Below are positions 49,320 through 58,521 of a stretch of DNA of 64,000 bases, in pieces (within the stretch, counting starts at the first letter, position 1; the number at the start of each line of letters is the position of its first letter). The stretch covers positions 52,853,682 to 52,917,681 of the forward strand of contig OX344749.2 of assembly GCA_947034885.2 (NCBI GenBank). The letters are read 5' to 3'. Below the pieces are notes generated by a model. It saw nothing but the letters and a program-made list of their open reading frames with translations, did not search any database and was not told the origin of the DNA. This DNA comes from Thuidium tamariscinum. Its lineage: Eukaryota; Streptophyta; Bryopsida; Hypnales; Thuidiaceae. Made by a program: the position numbers and the translations under genes.

Positions 49320-50760
49320 CATAAGGTGAGGACCATCATTTGACACAACGCTAACAATAACTTTAATACACTAGCAATATATCATTTAAAATTGCAAATC
49401 AAGACTTATCCAATTCAATCTTGATTGCCTATAAGCAAGAAATTTGTAAGTGATTTCCAAATGGAATCATTAATTTTCAAAATTAGCATAGTAAACTATG
49501 TCATTGAAATTTTAAGCCAACCATGTCTTTTTATACAATGGGCTTGTTTGGAATTACCTGTGACTAGTTTAGAGATAATGTATTTTTTTCTTCCTAGTTT
49601 GTGCCAATTTCTATATTTTCCTATGCTTTAATGTCATCATTATAAAAGGGATCTTCAAAGAATTCATATACACAAAGAAGTTGTTGGTTTTCTTTGCAAG
49701 GATTTTTGTAATTTCTCTCCAAATCCCTTGTTTGCAATCCAAATTGGTAGATTTTACAAAACATCGACACATCTTACATTTCAGTGTTGTTTCCATATAA
49801 TATTTGGTAAACTTTACAAGTTGCAATTGTGCCATAGTGATTGTCACAGGTAGTGTGAAGTAGAACACATATGAGTTGTTAGTTGTCAACCTTTGAGATA
49901 TAGACTTATTTCAATTACAAAAATCTAGAAATGCTAGAAATTGCTTATTCTAAAATTTGAGACATTTTATACGAAATAAAATTTTAAAATGTTTGTAGAA
50001 TTGAAATCTATGTATTACTAGTATTTTGAACTCTTGACATCTAGAAAAGGTCTACATTAAAAAATTTGAAATATACAAATCAATGAGATTCAAAATCTAC
50101 TTAACAGATGGATTTGAGTCTTCAAAAGCTATAAATCATATACATTTTATACACCAAAATTACACTAAGGTTATATTTTAGAGGCATATATCTACATTTC
50201 AAACGATTGAATTTTTAAAATTGAGTTGATTTAGAGGTAGAAATATCTTCACAAATTTTTTGTCTCACTTTTTTTTGTAATGGCTACATTCCTTGTGCTC
50301 AATAAAACAAGCTTAAAAAAAGTAGTTTTGGGAGGGAGTTAACATTATTTTGCTTGTAAAGAATACTAGAGATGCTCCTTGTTAGCTATGTCTACCTTAC
50401 TAGGAACTACAGACTTACTATGATGTAGATTAGTTAGAATTATAGTTCTCCTACTTCACCAACAAGCTATTCTACCCAAAGACAATATTCTCCAAAAGAC
50501 TTTATTCAAATAATTGAACATTTGACCAGTTATTTCAAAATCACTTGGCCCAAATGTTGTTCCTTGTATAATTTTCAAAACAACATAAATTAGAGGAGCT
50601 AGAACAATTAGAGATGCATTAGCATAAACTTGATCCTCCTTCAAGGTCAAAGTTGAAATAAAGGTTGGAGAACAATTTTGGGAATACAAGTCAAGAATGT
50701 TCATGTTTTAGGTGGTTGTCATCATGGCACATTGTGCCACCTCTATTAAATTATTATTAT
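49320..50760 (-). repeat. Decayed coding-like repeat, copy B
   Basis: This is an inverted relative of 20600-21760, carrying the same FGPSDFEIT-containing segment (minus strand, 50456-50704) and the GGTGAGGACCATCATTTGAC end. About 49560-50380 has no counterpart in copy A and is probably a later insertion or lost from copy A. Confidence 0.5.
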
Positions 50761-50792
50761 TTTCTTGATTGTCTTGTTGATACATGAAATAA

Positions 50793-51030
50793 CACTATAA
50801 GAAAATCATGTTTTAAATGATAGATTTTACTGATGTCCACCATAACAAACCATGTTTTTATGTCAACAATAATGTCTACTATAACATCAAGATGTTATAG
50901 TGGACATTACTATTGGCATAAAAACATGGTTTTTTATATTGAATGTCACTTAAAATATAAAAGACATCAAAATATTATGGCAAGCATTGCTATTGACATA
51001 AAAACATGATTTGTTATATTGTATGTCATC
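50793..51030 (+). mobile_element. CACTA-type terminus with subterminal repeats
   Basis: CACTATAAGAAAA at 50793 matches the CACTA (En/Spm) end motif. Behind it are repeated AACCATGTTTTTATG and ATGTC words in both orientations, including a hairpin with 42-bp arms (50847-50932; loop about 2 nt). Only one end is recognised, so this is either a solo end or an element whose other end has diverged. Confidence 0.55.
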
Positions 51031-51032
51031 AT

Positions 51033-51060
51033 GGAGGGGGGGGGGAGGGGGAGGGGGGAG
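51033..51060 (+). repeat. G-rich tract, possible G-quadruplex
   Basis: Nearly pure G with a few A, directly abutting the left end of the TIR element at 51060. A shorter G-run lies next to the related element (6876-6887). Confidence 0.85.
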
Positions 51061-51993
51061 TTAACCCCTAAAGGACAAAAGTGTTTTTTTGGCAATATAG
51101 TGATTTTGGGCAGGTACGTGTGACTAGAGATTTCTATATTTTGGAACCAAAATTTAATAAAAGGTGTGGACAAGGAGTATCTTTCAAGCCCAACAATTTT
51201 CATGACTTTTGACTACATGGTTGAAAAGTTATTGCATAATATGTTGTTTGTTTCTCAACTCGGGCAGTTTGGGCAGATAAAAAAAATCACTTTTTTTGGA
51301 AAACAAAATTTGAAATTGGTTTTATAGATTTATATGTACATAGAAAGCTTTGAATCATTCCATTTGGATTAATGAGTCAAAAGTTATGAAGAATTTTAGT
51401 TTGCAGGTAGTTATGGATTCTCTACTCTAAAATAAACTTTGAAGTCCTTTATTTTACTCAATTTTCAATATTTTTGAAAAAAACAAAAAACATTGGGTGT
51501 AGAATATTTATTACAACATTTGAACCATTTAAATTGTCATTTTTCAATTCAATAAATAAATTGTTAAACATTTAGTGTTTTGAATCATTCTCTACTTCTC
51601 TCTACTTACTATTTTTTTTGTACATGTTGTACAATTTGAAATGATTTGAAATTTTTTGAGCATGTAGCCAACTTGAATTGAAGAATTAATCCAAAGAATA
51701 ACAATTATTTTGAATATTTTTTCATACAAATGTGGCCTTCTGAAGTGTAGCCGCCTGGATTTCCGTAGTGATAGAAAAGGGATTTTTGTAACTTCAAACA
51801 CTATTATCTTGCAATCTACATGGCGGAATTTTTTGAAATTTTTTGTACATGCTCTCAAAATAGTGCACTCTAAGATCCTACGGTTACATTATTCTAAAAA
51901 TGTTTTTTTTTCTAAAATTTGATAGTTATCCTAAAAATGACAGTTTTGGAGCAATTTTGGTGAAAACATAGTCAAAAACCTTTAGAGGTTAAT
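51060..51993 (+). mobile_element. TIR element, family 3, copy B (about 934 bp)
   Basis: Left end GTTAACCCCTAAAGGA is inverted at the right end as CCTTTAGAGGTTAAT. The interior matches 6910-8004 in opposite orientation (GAGTCAAAAGTTATGAAGAAT; AAATAAACTTTGAAGTCCTT). No transposase frame was seen. Confidence 0.65.
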
Positions 51994-52254
51994 CATTTCT
52001 TTTGGGTGGGTAGTGAGGCATCATGCCTCACTCACCCTATTGGTACTAACTATCCAAAGGTAGTTAGGACGAATAGGGAGTAGTGCCCCCACCAAATGCT
52101 TAGACATGGATGGAAGTTCTATCCCACGTCATCAAATGATATGCTTAGTGTCTTGTAGAAATTAAATGTTGGATTAGAAGTGTTGGAAGCTATAGAAGGA
52201 TGGAGAACCCTATGACTAGAGTTGAAATAATTTTCATTATAAGAAACCTCCATT

Positions 52255-52587
52255 TTAGAAATCATTGACATCCAATGAATGATTTGGGGAAATAATGACA
52301 TCTAGTGGATATGATAGGTAAAGTCATTGACATTGATTCAATATGATAAGCAAAATCATTAGAATTTAGTAAATATGATAGGTAAAGTGACTAACATCTA
52401 ATAAACAATAGTATAAATTACAAATCAACATTTAATAAATTTGATAGGTTTTGCAATTATGCATCAATTGATGCACTTTCAATGGAAGGCCCTTTATAGA
52501 CAAATTACATTACATAGAGTCACATCTTCTATATAACAAATTAATAGGGGAGTCACTAATATCAAGTGAATTAATGGAGGGAGTAAT
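52255..52587. repeat. Minisatellite (ATGATAGGTAAAGTCA type), left part
   Basis: Diverged units of about 30-40 bp contain ATGATAGGTAAAGTCA.T.ACAT and CTAATAAA. The array continues on the other side of the palindrome at 52588-53667 (to about 53960), so it was split by that insertion. Confidence 0.75.
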
Positions 52588-53667
52588 GGGTGAATGCAAG
52601 AAACACTTGTACTATTTGTTGCGTTTCGTCACACCCTATTTTTTTCTTTTTCTTTTAGCCATAACTTTTATGTTTTAGCTCCAAATGACTCAAAATTTAT
52701 ATGGAAGCTACTCATGGCTATTATGTATCTAAAATGAATTTTGGAGATTTTTCAAAAATAATTTATTGTTTTTAAATAGCCCCAAAAATTTCTCACAGTA
52801 CTCAATTTAAGGATTTTTAGCACCCCATTTCTCCAAAAAAACGAATTTTGACCTAAAATTTGGAGAGCATGGTCTCCTAGTAGACTTTTACCTACTATCG
52901 AAAGGAATTCTAAAAATACTTGTTTTTAAATGTCGTAGAAGTCCACAAAGAGAGCTTCACTCTGCATTTTTTTCCAAAGGTATAAAACATTATTTTGGTG
53001 AGTTTTTTGTCAAATCTCATCACCAAAAAGTTTTTTCAAGTTTTTTATTTTTATTTATATTTCAAAAAAATAATACTGTTTTTAACAAATAAAAATGTTA
53101 CAAGTTGTATTTTCTTCACCGGAACTTTGGACATAGAATTCCGGTGAAAAAAATACAACTTGTGACATTTTAATTTGTTAAAAATAATATTATTTTTTTG
53201 AAAAATACATAAAAATGAAAAACTTGAAAAAACTTTTTGTTGATGAGATTTGACCAAAAAACTCACCAAAATAATGTTTTATACCTTTGGAAAAAAATGC
53301 AGAGTGAAGCTCTCTTTGAGGACTTCTACAACACTTAAAAATAAGTATTTTTATAATTCCTTTGGATAGTAGGTATAAGTCTACTAGGAGACCATGCTCT
53401 CCAAATTTTAGGTCAAAATTCGTTTTTTTGGAGAAATGGGGTGCTAAAAACCCTTAAATTGAATACTGTGAGAAATTTTTGGGGCTATTTAAAAATAATA
53501 AATTATTTTTAAAAAATATCCAAATTTCATTCTAGATACATAATAGCCATGAGTATCTTTCCTATAAATTTTGAGTCATTTGGAGCTAAAACACAAAAGT
53601 TATGGCTAAAAGAAAAAGAAAAAAGTAGGGTGTGACAAAAGGCTTTAAGTGTTTCTTGCATTCACCC
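52588..53667. mobile_element. 1,080-bp foldback element (near-perfect palindrome)
   Basis: The ends are GGGTGAATGCAAGAAACACT and its inverse. The two arms, 52588-53124 (537 bp) and 53139-53667 (529 bp), are reverse complements along their whole length with few differences. They are separated by a 14-nt spacer and closed by TTCACCGGAA/TTCCGGTGAA. TAAT flanks both ends but may be chance. Each arm corresponds to the left part of the element at 43933. It is non-coding; a transcript would fold into a long double-stranded RNA. Confidence 0.9.
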
Positions 53668-53960
53668 TAATTGACATTTAATGAATAATAGAAGGAGACT
53701 TTGACATTTGATAAATATGATAGGCAAAGTCACTATCATTTAGTGAATATAATAGGTAAAGTCACTAACATCTAATAAATATGATAGGTAAAGTCATTAA
53801 CATCTAATAAATAATAGGGGCAATCACTTACATTTAGTAAAATCAATATGATAGATAAAATCTTTGAAACCTAATCAACATGATAGGTAAAGTCATTGAC
53901 ATCTACTGAATAATAAGCAGAGCAGTGATATCTAATGAATAATAGGGGGGTTCATCATAT
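53668..53960. repeat. Minisatellite (ATGATAGGTAAAGTCA type), right part
   Basis: This continues the array at 52255, with clearer units here: ATATGATAGGTAAAGTCA followed by TTAACATCTAATAAAT and variants. Confidence 0.75.
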
Positions 53961-54126
53961 TGTTTAGTAGATATTAACAATTCTAGTAGTCTAGTACTAT
54001 ATATTTTATCATTCTTAGACTTTCTATATTTTCTATATTGAATTTAGCCTTTGAAGAATATTTCAATTGAATTTGACTACAATTGATACAACAAAGTTGA
54101 TCAAGTTTAGTTTTTGATTTAGATAA

Positions 54127-54387
54127 TTGAGTTATTCATAAAGTACCCTAAACCGGTGTTTAACCAATGAATTTTGTGAAAAAGCTGGTTGAGTTAAAAA
54201 AAGTCAAAATAAAAGTGGGTATGAAACTTATTTTTCCATCAAAATGGTGCTTAAAAGTTTGGTCCCTACTTTTGAAGTCATGTGACATAAGTATCTTGCA
54301 AAAAAGTTTGACACTTCAACTATAGTTGCCTTCTCAACTTCAAAAAAAGTCATGCCCAAAGTGGGGGGGACTTTACAAATAACTCAA
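54127..54387 (+). mobile_element. MITE, family 2, copy B (about 261 bp)
   Basis: The inverted ends TTGAGTTATTCATAAAGTAC and ACTTTACAAATAACTCAA frame an interior nearly identical to 6186-6448 (GAAAAAGCTGGTTGAGTTAA, TATAGTTGCCTTCTCAACTT). Confidence 0.85.
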
Positions 54388-54693
54388 ATAACTCTCAAAA
54401 ATTCCAAGTTGAAAAAAGTTATTGCAATAGCAAGTTGGATATATAGAAACATGGTTATAGTTAAACTCATCTAATTTTCTAATATAAACATGAAGGAACC
54501 TAATGTTCTTATTGAACTCATTCTGTAATCAATTTGAATTTTCTTGACCTGAATCTTCAAAATAATATGGTTATTTTACACTATCTTTGAAAAATATAAG
54601 ATAATAACTTTTGTTCATTTTATGATGGCCAAAATGAAGACAAAACCAAAGTTTGACACACAGATAGTGTCCCAATTAGGGTATGATTATCAG

Positions 54694-54791
54694 CCAAGGA
54701 TGCAACTCCATTGAGAGTTGACAGTCCGGAGTACGCTAGACTTCGTGCCAGTGCTTTGCAGGACACTCTGGTAGTGCAGCATTCCAATTGA
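54694..54791 (+). other. Orphan terminal-exon candidate
   Basis: After an acceptor-like ATTATCAG, a frame of 31 codons runs to TGA and is protein-like (DATPLRVDSPEYARLRASAL..), in a small GC-richer island. No upstream exon was found and the family was not recognised. It lies 169 bp beyond the PPR stop codon, so it may instead be just the 3' UTR of that gene on the other strand. Confidence 0.25.
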
Positions 54792-54960
54792 CGAGGACAC
54801 TTGGGAACCCAGGAAAATGAGTCCCACTATACATACATTTGGGCCTCTCATGTTGTGACAAGATTACCAACATTTTCTCTACACATCGATGCAGAAGCTT
54901 GTGTTATGAATATTCTCTACAAATCTTGTCACAATAGGTTATTCAAATTGAAAAAATCAG

Positions 54961-57462
54961 TCACCAGTAATCTTTACAAGAACACAGACCATCTTTGAAG
55001 TGATGGAATCGATTCGCATCCCTAACTACAATCTCTCTTCTAGTCACCTTGGAGATAAATTTTGTTGCCGTATGACAGTCTGAACACACCCGGAGGTTCT
55101 TGTAAACACGAATTATTTGACTACTAGGTACGCAAATATGTCCATATGCAATAGCCAACTTCTCGCTATGAGAGCACAGAACAAATTCTTTATCCTTCTC
55201 GTCAATATTACGCAACACGAGCTGGGTATCAGGAAGGTAACCTTGCTCCTTGATTTTTTCAGTTAATCTGCTCAACTCAGCATATATCTCCTTCTCTTCT
55301 GGGTGAGATGTATCCCCTACAACGAACTCATGGATCTTGTTGTCAACTGCAATCCAGCTACGCCCTGGTTCCTTGCGTATACCTCTCTCCTGCATCATAG
55401 TGCGCATTAAAGACACCTCCTCCCACTTGCCAGCTGCAGCATAGATGTTGGAGAGGAGCACATACGTCGAGGCCTGCATGGGTTTCAACTTTATCAGCTC
55501 TTTCGCTGCAAGCTCACCCAACTTCACGTTACCATAGGTTCGACAAGCACCAAGCAAAGCTCCCCAAGTTGCTTCATCTGGTTCCAGTGGCATATTACCG
55601 ATGAAGAGCTTGGCTTCCTCCAAATGCCCTGCTCGCGCAAGAAGATCCACCATGCAGGAATAATGAACGACATCAGGTTCAGTGCCATAATCTTGCGCCA
55701 TAAGCAAAAATAATGTGCGGCCCTCATCAACAAGGCCTGCGTGACTACAGGCCGATAACACTGCTGCAAGTGAAAGAGCATCAGGTTTGACACCATCTGC
55801 ATTCATTTTCCTGAAGACCTCTAGAGCTTCATACCCACGTCCATGTTGTGCAAGTCCACCAATCAACGCTGTCCATGAGAATACATCCCGTTCCTCCATG
55901 CTGTCAAAAACTAGTCGGGCGTCATCAATGCTGCCACTCTTGGCATACATGTGAACAAGCGCATTGCCCAAACGCAAATCCGACGCAAGTCCTCCTTCCA
56001 GAACATGGCTGTGAACCTGCTTCACCCACTTCAAAGACCCTACGCTTGAGCACGCATTCAGGATGCTTGTATAAGTGAATGCATCTGGTTTGAATCCTTC
56101 CTGCTTCATCTGGAGAAGAAGACGATACGCTTCCTCACCACAACCACTTTCTGCATATGCGCCAATCATCGCAGTCCATGTGATTACATCGCGTTCCTTC
56201 ATCCTGTCAAAGACTAGTCGGGCATCATCAATACGTCCACTCTTTGCATATGCGCGGATCATCACAGTCCCAGCAATTACATCACGTTCCTTCATCCTGT
56301 CAAAAACCTGTTGCGCATCATCAATACTGCCACTCCTTGCATACATCTGCACGAGCGCGCTGCTCACACGCAAGTCCGACTCAAGACCCGCTTCCAAGAC
56401 ATGGCTATGAACGTCCTTCACCCATTGCAAAGCCCCCGTACTTGCAGATGCATTCAAGATGCTCAGAAAAGTGATTGCATCTGGCTTGAAGCCCTCCTGT
56501 TTCATTTGGAGAAACAATCGATATGCTTCCTCACCGCAACCACTATCTGCATATGCGCCAATCAGCACAGTCCACGTGAATACATCGTGTTCCTTCATCC
56601 TGTCAAAAATTTGTTGCGCATCATTAATACTGCCACTCTTCGCATATTTGTGTACGAGTGCACTGCTCACACGCAAGTCGAACTCAAACCCCGCTTCCAG
56701 GACATAGCTATGAACCTCCTTCACCCACTCCAAAGCATTTGCACCTGTAGGTGCATTCAGGATGCCCAGAAAAGTGATTGTATCTGGTTTAAAGCCTAAT
56801 TGTTTCATTTGGAGAAACAGCCGATATGCTTCCTCACCACAACCACTATCTGCATACGCTTTGATCATCACATTCCAGGAAATCACATTGCGACTTGTTA
56901 ACTTATCAAAAGTTTTCCTTGCCTCCTTTATGCACCCACACTTTGCATACATCTGAACAAGCGCAGTCCCTACACGCACACCTGACTCGAGGCCACCACG
57001 TCTGATACACTCATGAACCTCTTTGCCCCATTTCAGAGTTGATGGGCTGCCACATGCCTTCAGGATGCTCACATATGAAACCTCGTCTGGCTGGGCCCCT
57101 TCTTGGCGCATTTCATTGAAAAGTTCCATTGCATCTTTACCGAGGTTGTGCTGAGCATAACCTCCAATCATAACGTTCCAACTAATAACATCCTTCTTCA
57201 CAAGTTCATCAAATACTCTTCGGGCATCCGGCAATCTACCGCATCTGCTATACACCATCAATAGGTTGTTCGCCACATATAGATTTTGGTCCATTTTGCT
57301 CCGCACAATGTAGTCATGAACTTGCTTGGCTGCAATAAGGTCTTTCTGCTTCAAGCACCGCTTTAGAACTTCAACGTACATGTATGAGTCTACAAAAATG
57401 CCTTGTTGTAGACGATTCTTCAAAACAACAAGTGCTTCACTTGTGGTTCTTGCACTTTGCAT
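54961..57462 (-). CDS. PLS-class PPR-DYW protein (organellar C-to-U RNA editing factor), 833 aa
   Basis: A single open frame encodes about 18 PPR motifs (residues about 28-635) in P-L-S order, then E1/E2 motifs and a DYW cytidine deaminase domain. The domain shows HSEKLAIAYG (zinc ligand and catalytic Glu), CSDCHTATKF, and the terminal HHFKDGLCSCKDYW. Such proteins bind single-stranded organellar RNA and deaminate one C to U; the signature is the C-to-U type. Three P-L-S triplets are near copies of each other (ADSGCGEEAYRLFLQMKQ), and one extra S-like motif (DVIAGTVMIRAYAKSG..) breaks the triplet rhythm. No clear targeting peptide follows the ATG at 57462. The frame is open 17 codons further upstream to an acceptor (AG at 57515-57516), so the true N-terminus may come from an upstream exon. 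Wording resembles moss PPR-DYW proteins. Confidence 0.95.
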   Translation of the reverse strand: MQSARTTSEALVVLKNRLQQGIFVDSYMYVEVLKRCLKQKDLIAAKQVHDYIVRSKMDQNLYVANNLLMVYSRCGRLPDARRVFDELVKKDVISWNVMIGGYAQHNLGKDAMELFNEMRQEGAQPDEVSYVSILKACGSPSTLKWGKEVHECIRRGGLESGVRVGTALVQMYAKCGCIKEARKTFDKLTSRNVISWNVMIKAYADSGCGEEAYRLFLQMKQLGFKPDTITFLGILNAPTGANALEWVKEVHSYVLEAGFEFDLRVSSALVHKYAKSGSINDAQQIFDRMKEHDVFTWTVLIGAYADSGCGEEAYRLFLQMKQEGFKPDAITFLSILNASASTGALQWVKDVHSHVLEAGLESDLRVSSALVQMYARSGSIDDAQQVFDRMKERDVIAGTVMIRAYAKSGRIDDARLVFDRMKERDVITWTAMIGAYAESGCGEEAYRLLLQMKQEGFKPDAFTYTSILNACSSVGSLKWVKQVHSHVLEGGLASDLRLGNALVHMYAKSGSIDDARLVFDSMEERDVFSWTALIGGLAQHGRGYEALEVFRKMNADGVKPDALSLAAVLSACSHAGLVDEGRTLFLLMAQDYGTEPDVVHYSCMVDLLARAGHLEEAKLFIGNMPLEPDEATWGALLGACRTYGNVKLGELAAKELIKLKPMQASTYVLLSNIYAAAGKWEEVSLMRTMMQERGIRKEPGRSWIAVDNKIHEFVVGDTSHPEEKEIYAELSRLTEKIKEQGYLPDTQLVLRNIDEKDKEFVLCSHSEKLAIAYGHICVPSSQIIRVYKNLRVCSDCHTATKFISKVTRREIVVRDANRFHHFKDGLCSCKDYW

Positions 57463-57957
57463 GTGTATGTTGCCACTGCCACCCTGTCCAATTCGTACAT
57501 TGCCTTTGGGTAACCTGAGTCATTAACACATTTTTATAAGAAAAACCTTCATAAAGTAGAAAACTTTAATCAGATATTTCAATGTACACATAGTTACTTG
57601 GATGCATCGCTGCAATCCATCTGAGAAAGTCATCACAGTGTAGTGCACCTAATAAACACTTAAACAGTGAATATCATGAAAAAAAGAGAAGTGCATGTTG
57701 CTTTGAAAACCAATTCCTCTAAGTGGCTCAAATCACAAAATTCAAGCTGCAACTACATTGATAAAATAAATCGGCAAAGCACAGTGCTTGTGTGGGTCGA
57801 ACTGCACGAAAGGAATTCCTAACATGACCTACTCCAAAACCAGGAGACAAAGGGTAACTAAGAAAAGATTTGCAGATAATGGAGTTGGTACCTGCGAGCT
57901 TAATCGTCCGCTTGCATGATGCGAACCGCAAACATGGGTAATGGATTGTACACTCAC

Positions 57958-58521
57958 CGTGCATTAGGTTGCTCAGCACCATTTGTAACCAGGACAAGAT
58001 CACCTGCCACAGGAGGTGGCCTCCCCACCACTTTGTCCACGGCACCACAGTACACCATGGGATTGCCGGTCCGGAACAACTGTGTCTTCCCTTTCTTCGG
58101 AGCCACTCTGGCCACGTCTGCGAAACGATTCTGCCAATTCAACAAAACTTCCACTTCACCTCAAACCCTAATTCTTGAACCCTAAACCCTAAACCTTAGG
58201 CATGCTCTTGAACTTTTGAGAGCTCTCACCCAAGTTATCAGAAGGATATCCAGTGGCAATGATTCCAGAGAATCACATATTCTAAGGGAGAAAACATGGG
58301 CCTCATATTTTGAGGTTTAAGAACATACTGGAACGGTCTTTCGCAGTATGCCCACCGACAGGCTTTTGCATCTCCTTGACATGTACGTCGACAACCTTGA
58401 CTGGAGATGCATGCGTCCGAGGGAGTCGAGTGTGGGGACTGCTCCGGGTTCTGCTCATTCGGGGGCTCTGAAATAGGGATGTTTCCGGCACTTGAATTTC
58501 TGGCCATTGCATAGCACCCAT
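57958..58521 (-). CDS. Two exons with an RlmI-type PUA domain; 5' part of a broken or fused gene
   Basis: Exon 1, 58521-58329, begins with ATG preceded by an in-frame TGA and encodes 64 basic, Ser/Pro-rich residues, possibly a targeting peptide. Exon 2, 58117-57958, encodes VARVAPKKGKTQLF, GNPMVYCGAV, VVGRPPPVAGDLVLV and GAEQPNA. These match the N-terminal PUA domain of RlmI-like 23S rRNA methyltransferases, including their plant relatives. Exon 2 ends with CG before a strong donor (GTGAGT), in the position where the family continues with R-G. The SAM-binding domain that should follow is absent downstream on this strand. The next in-phase acceptor is the one in front of the PPR frame. Either the gene was truncated, or it is the 5' end of a PUA-PPR fusion. 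Confidence 0.75.
58164..58197 (-). promoter_or_regulatory. Telo-box cluster (AAACCCTA)
   Basis: The plus strand reads AAACCCTAA, then GAACCCTAAACCCTAAACC. These are short plant telomere-type repeats, known as telo-boxes in promoters of translation-related genes. They lie in intron 1 of the PUA gene just upstream of exon 2, or near an internal start site. Confidence 0.55.

Noticed and set aside
55524-57526. Several frames of 60-160 aa on both strands inside the PPR gene
   Set aside because: They are shadows of the repeated PPR motifs and have no independent support.
57728-57900. Possible third exon of the RlmI-like gene (GVGHVRNSFRAVR wording)
   Set aside because: Only a vague resemblance to the expected G-x-YN-x-x-S-x-x-R-V-R stretch, wrong phase for the exon 2 donor, and no acceptor in frame.
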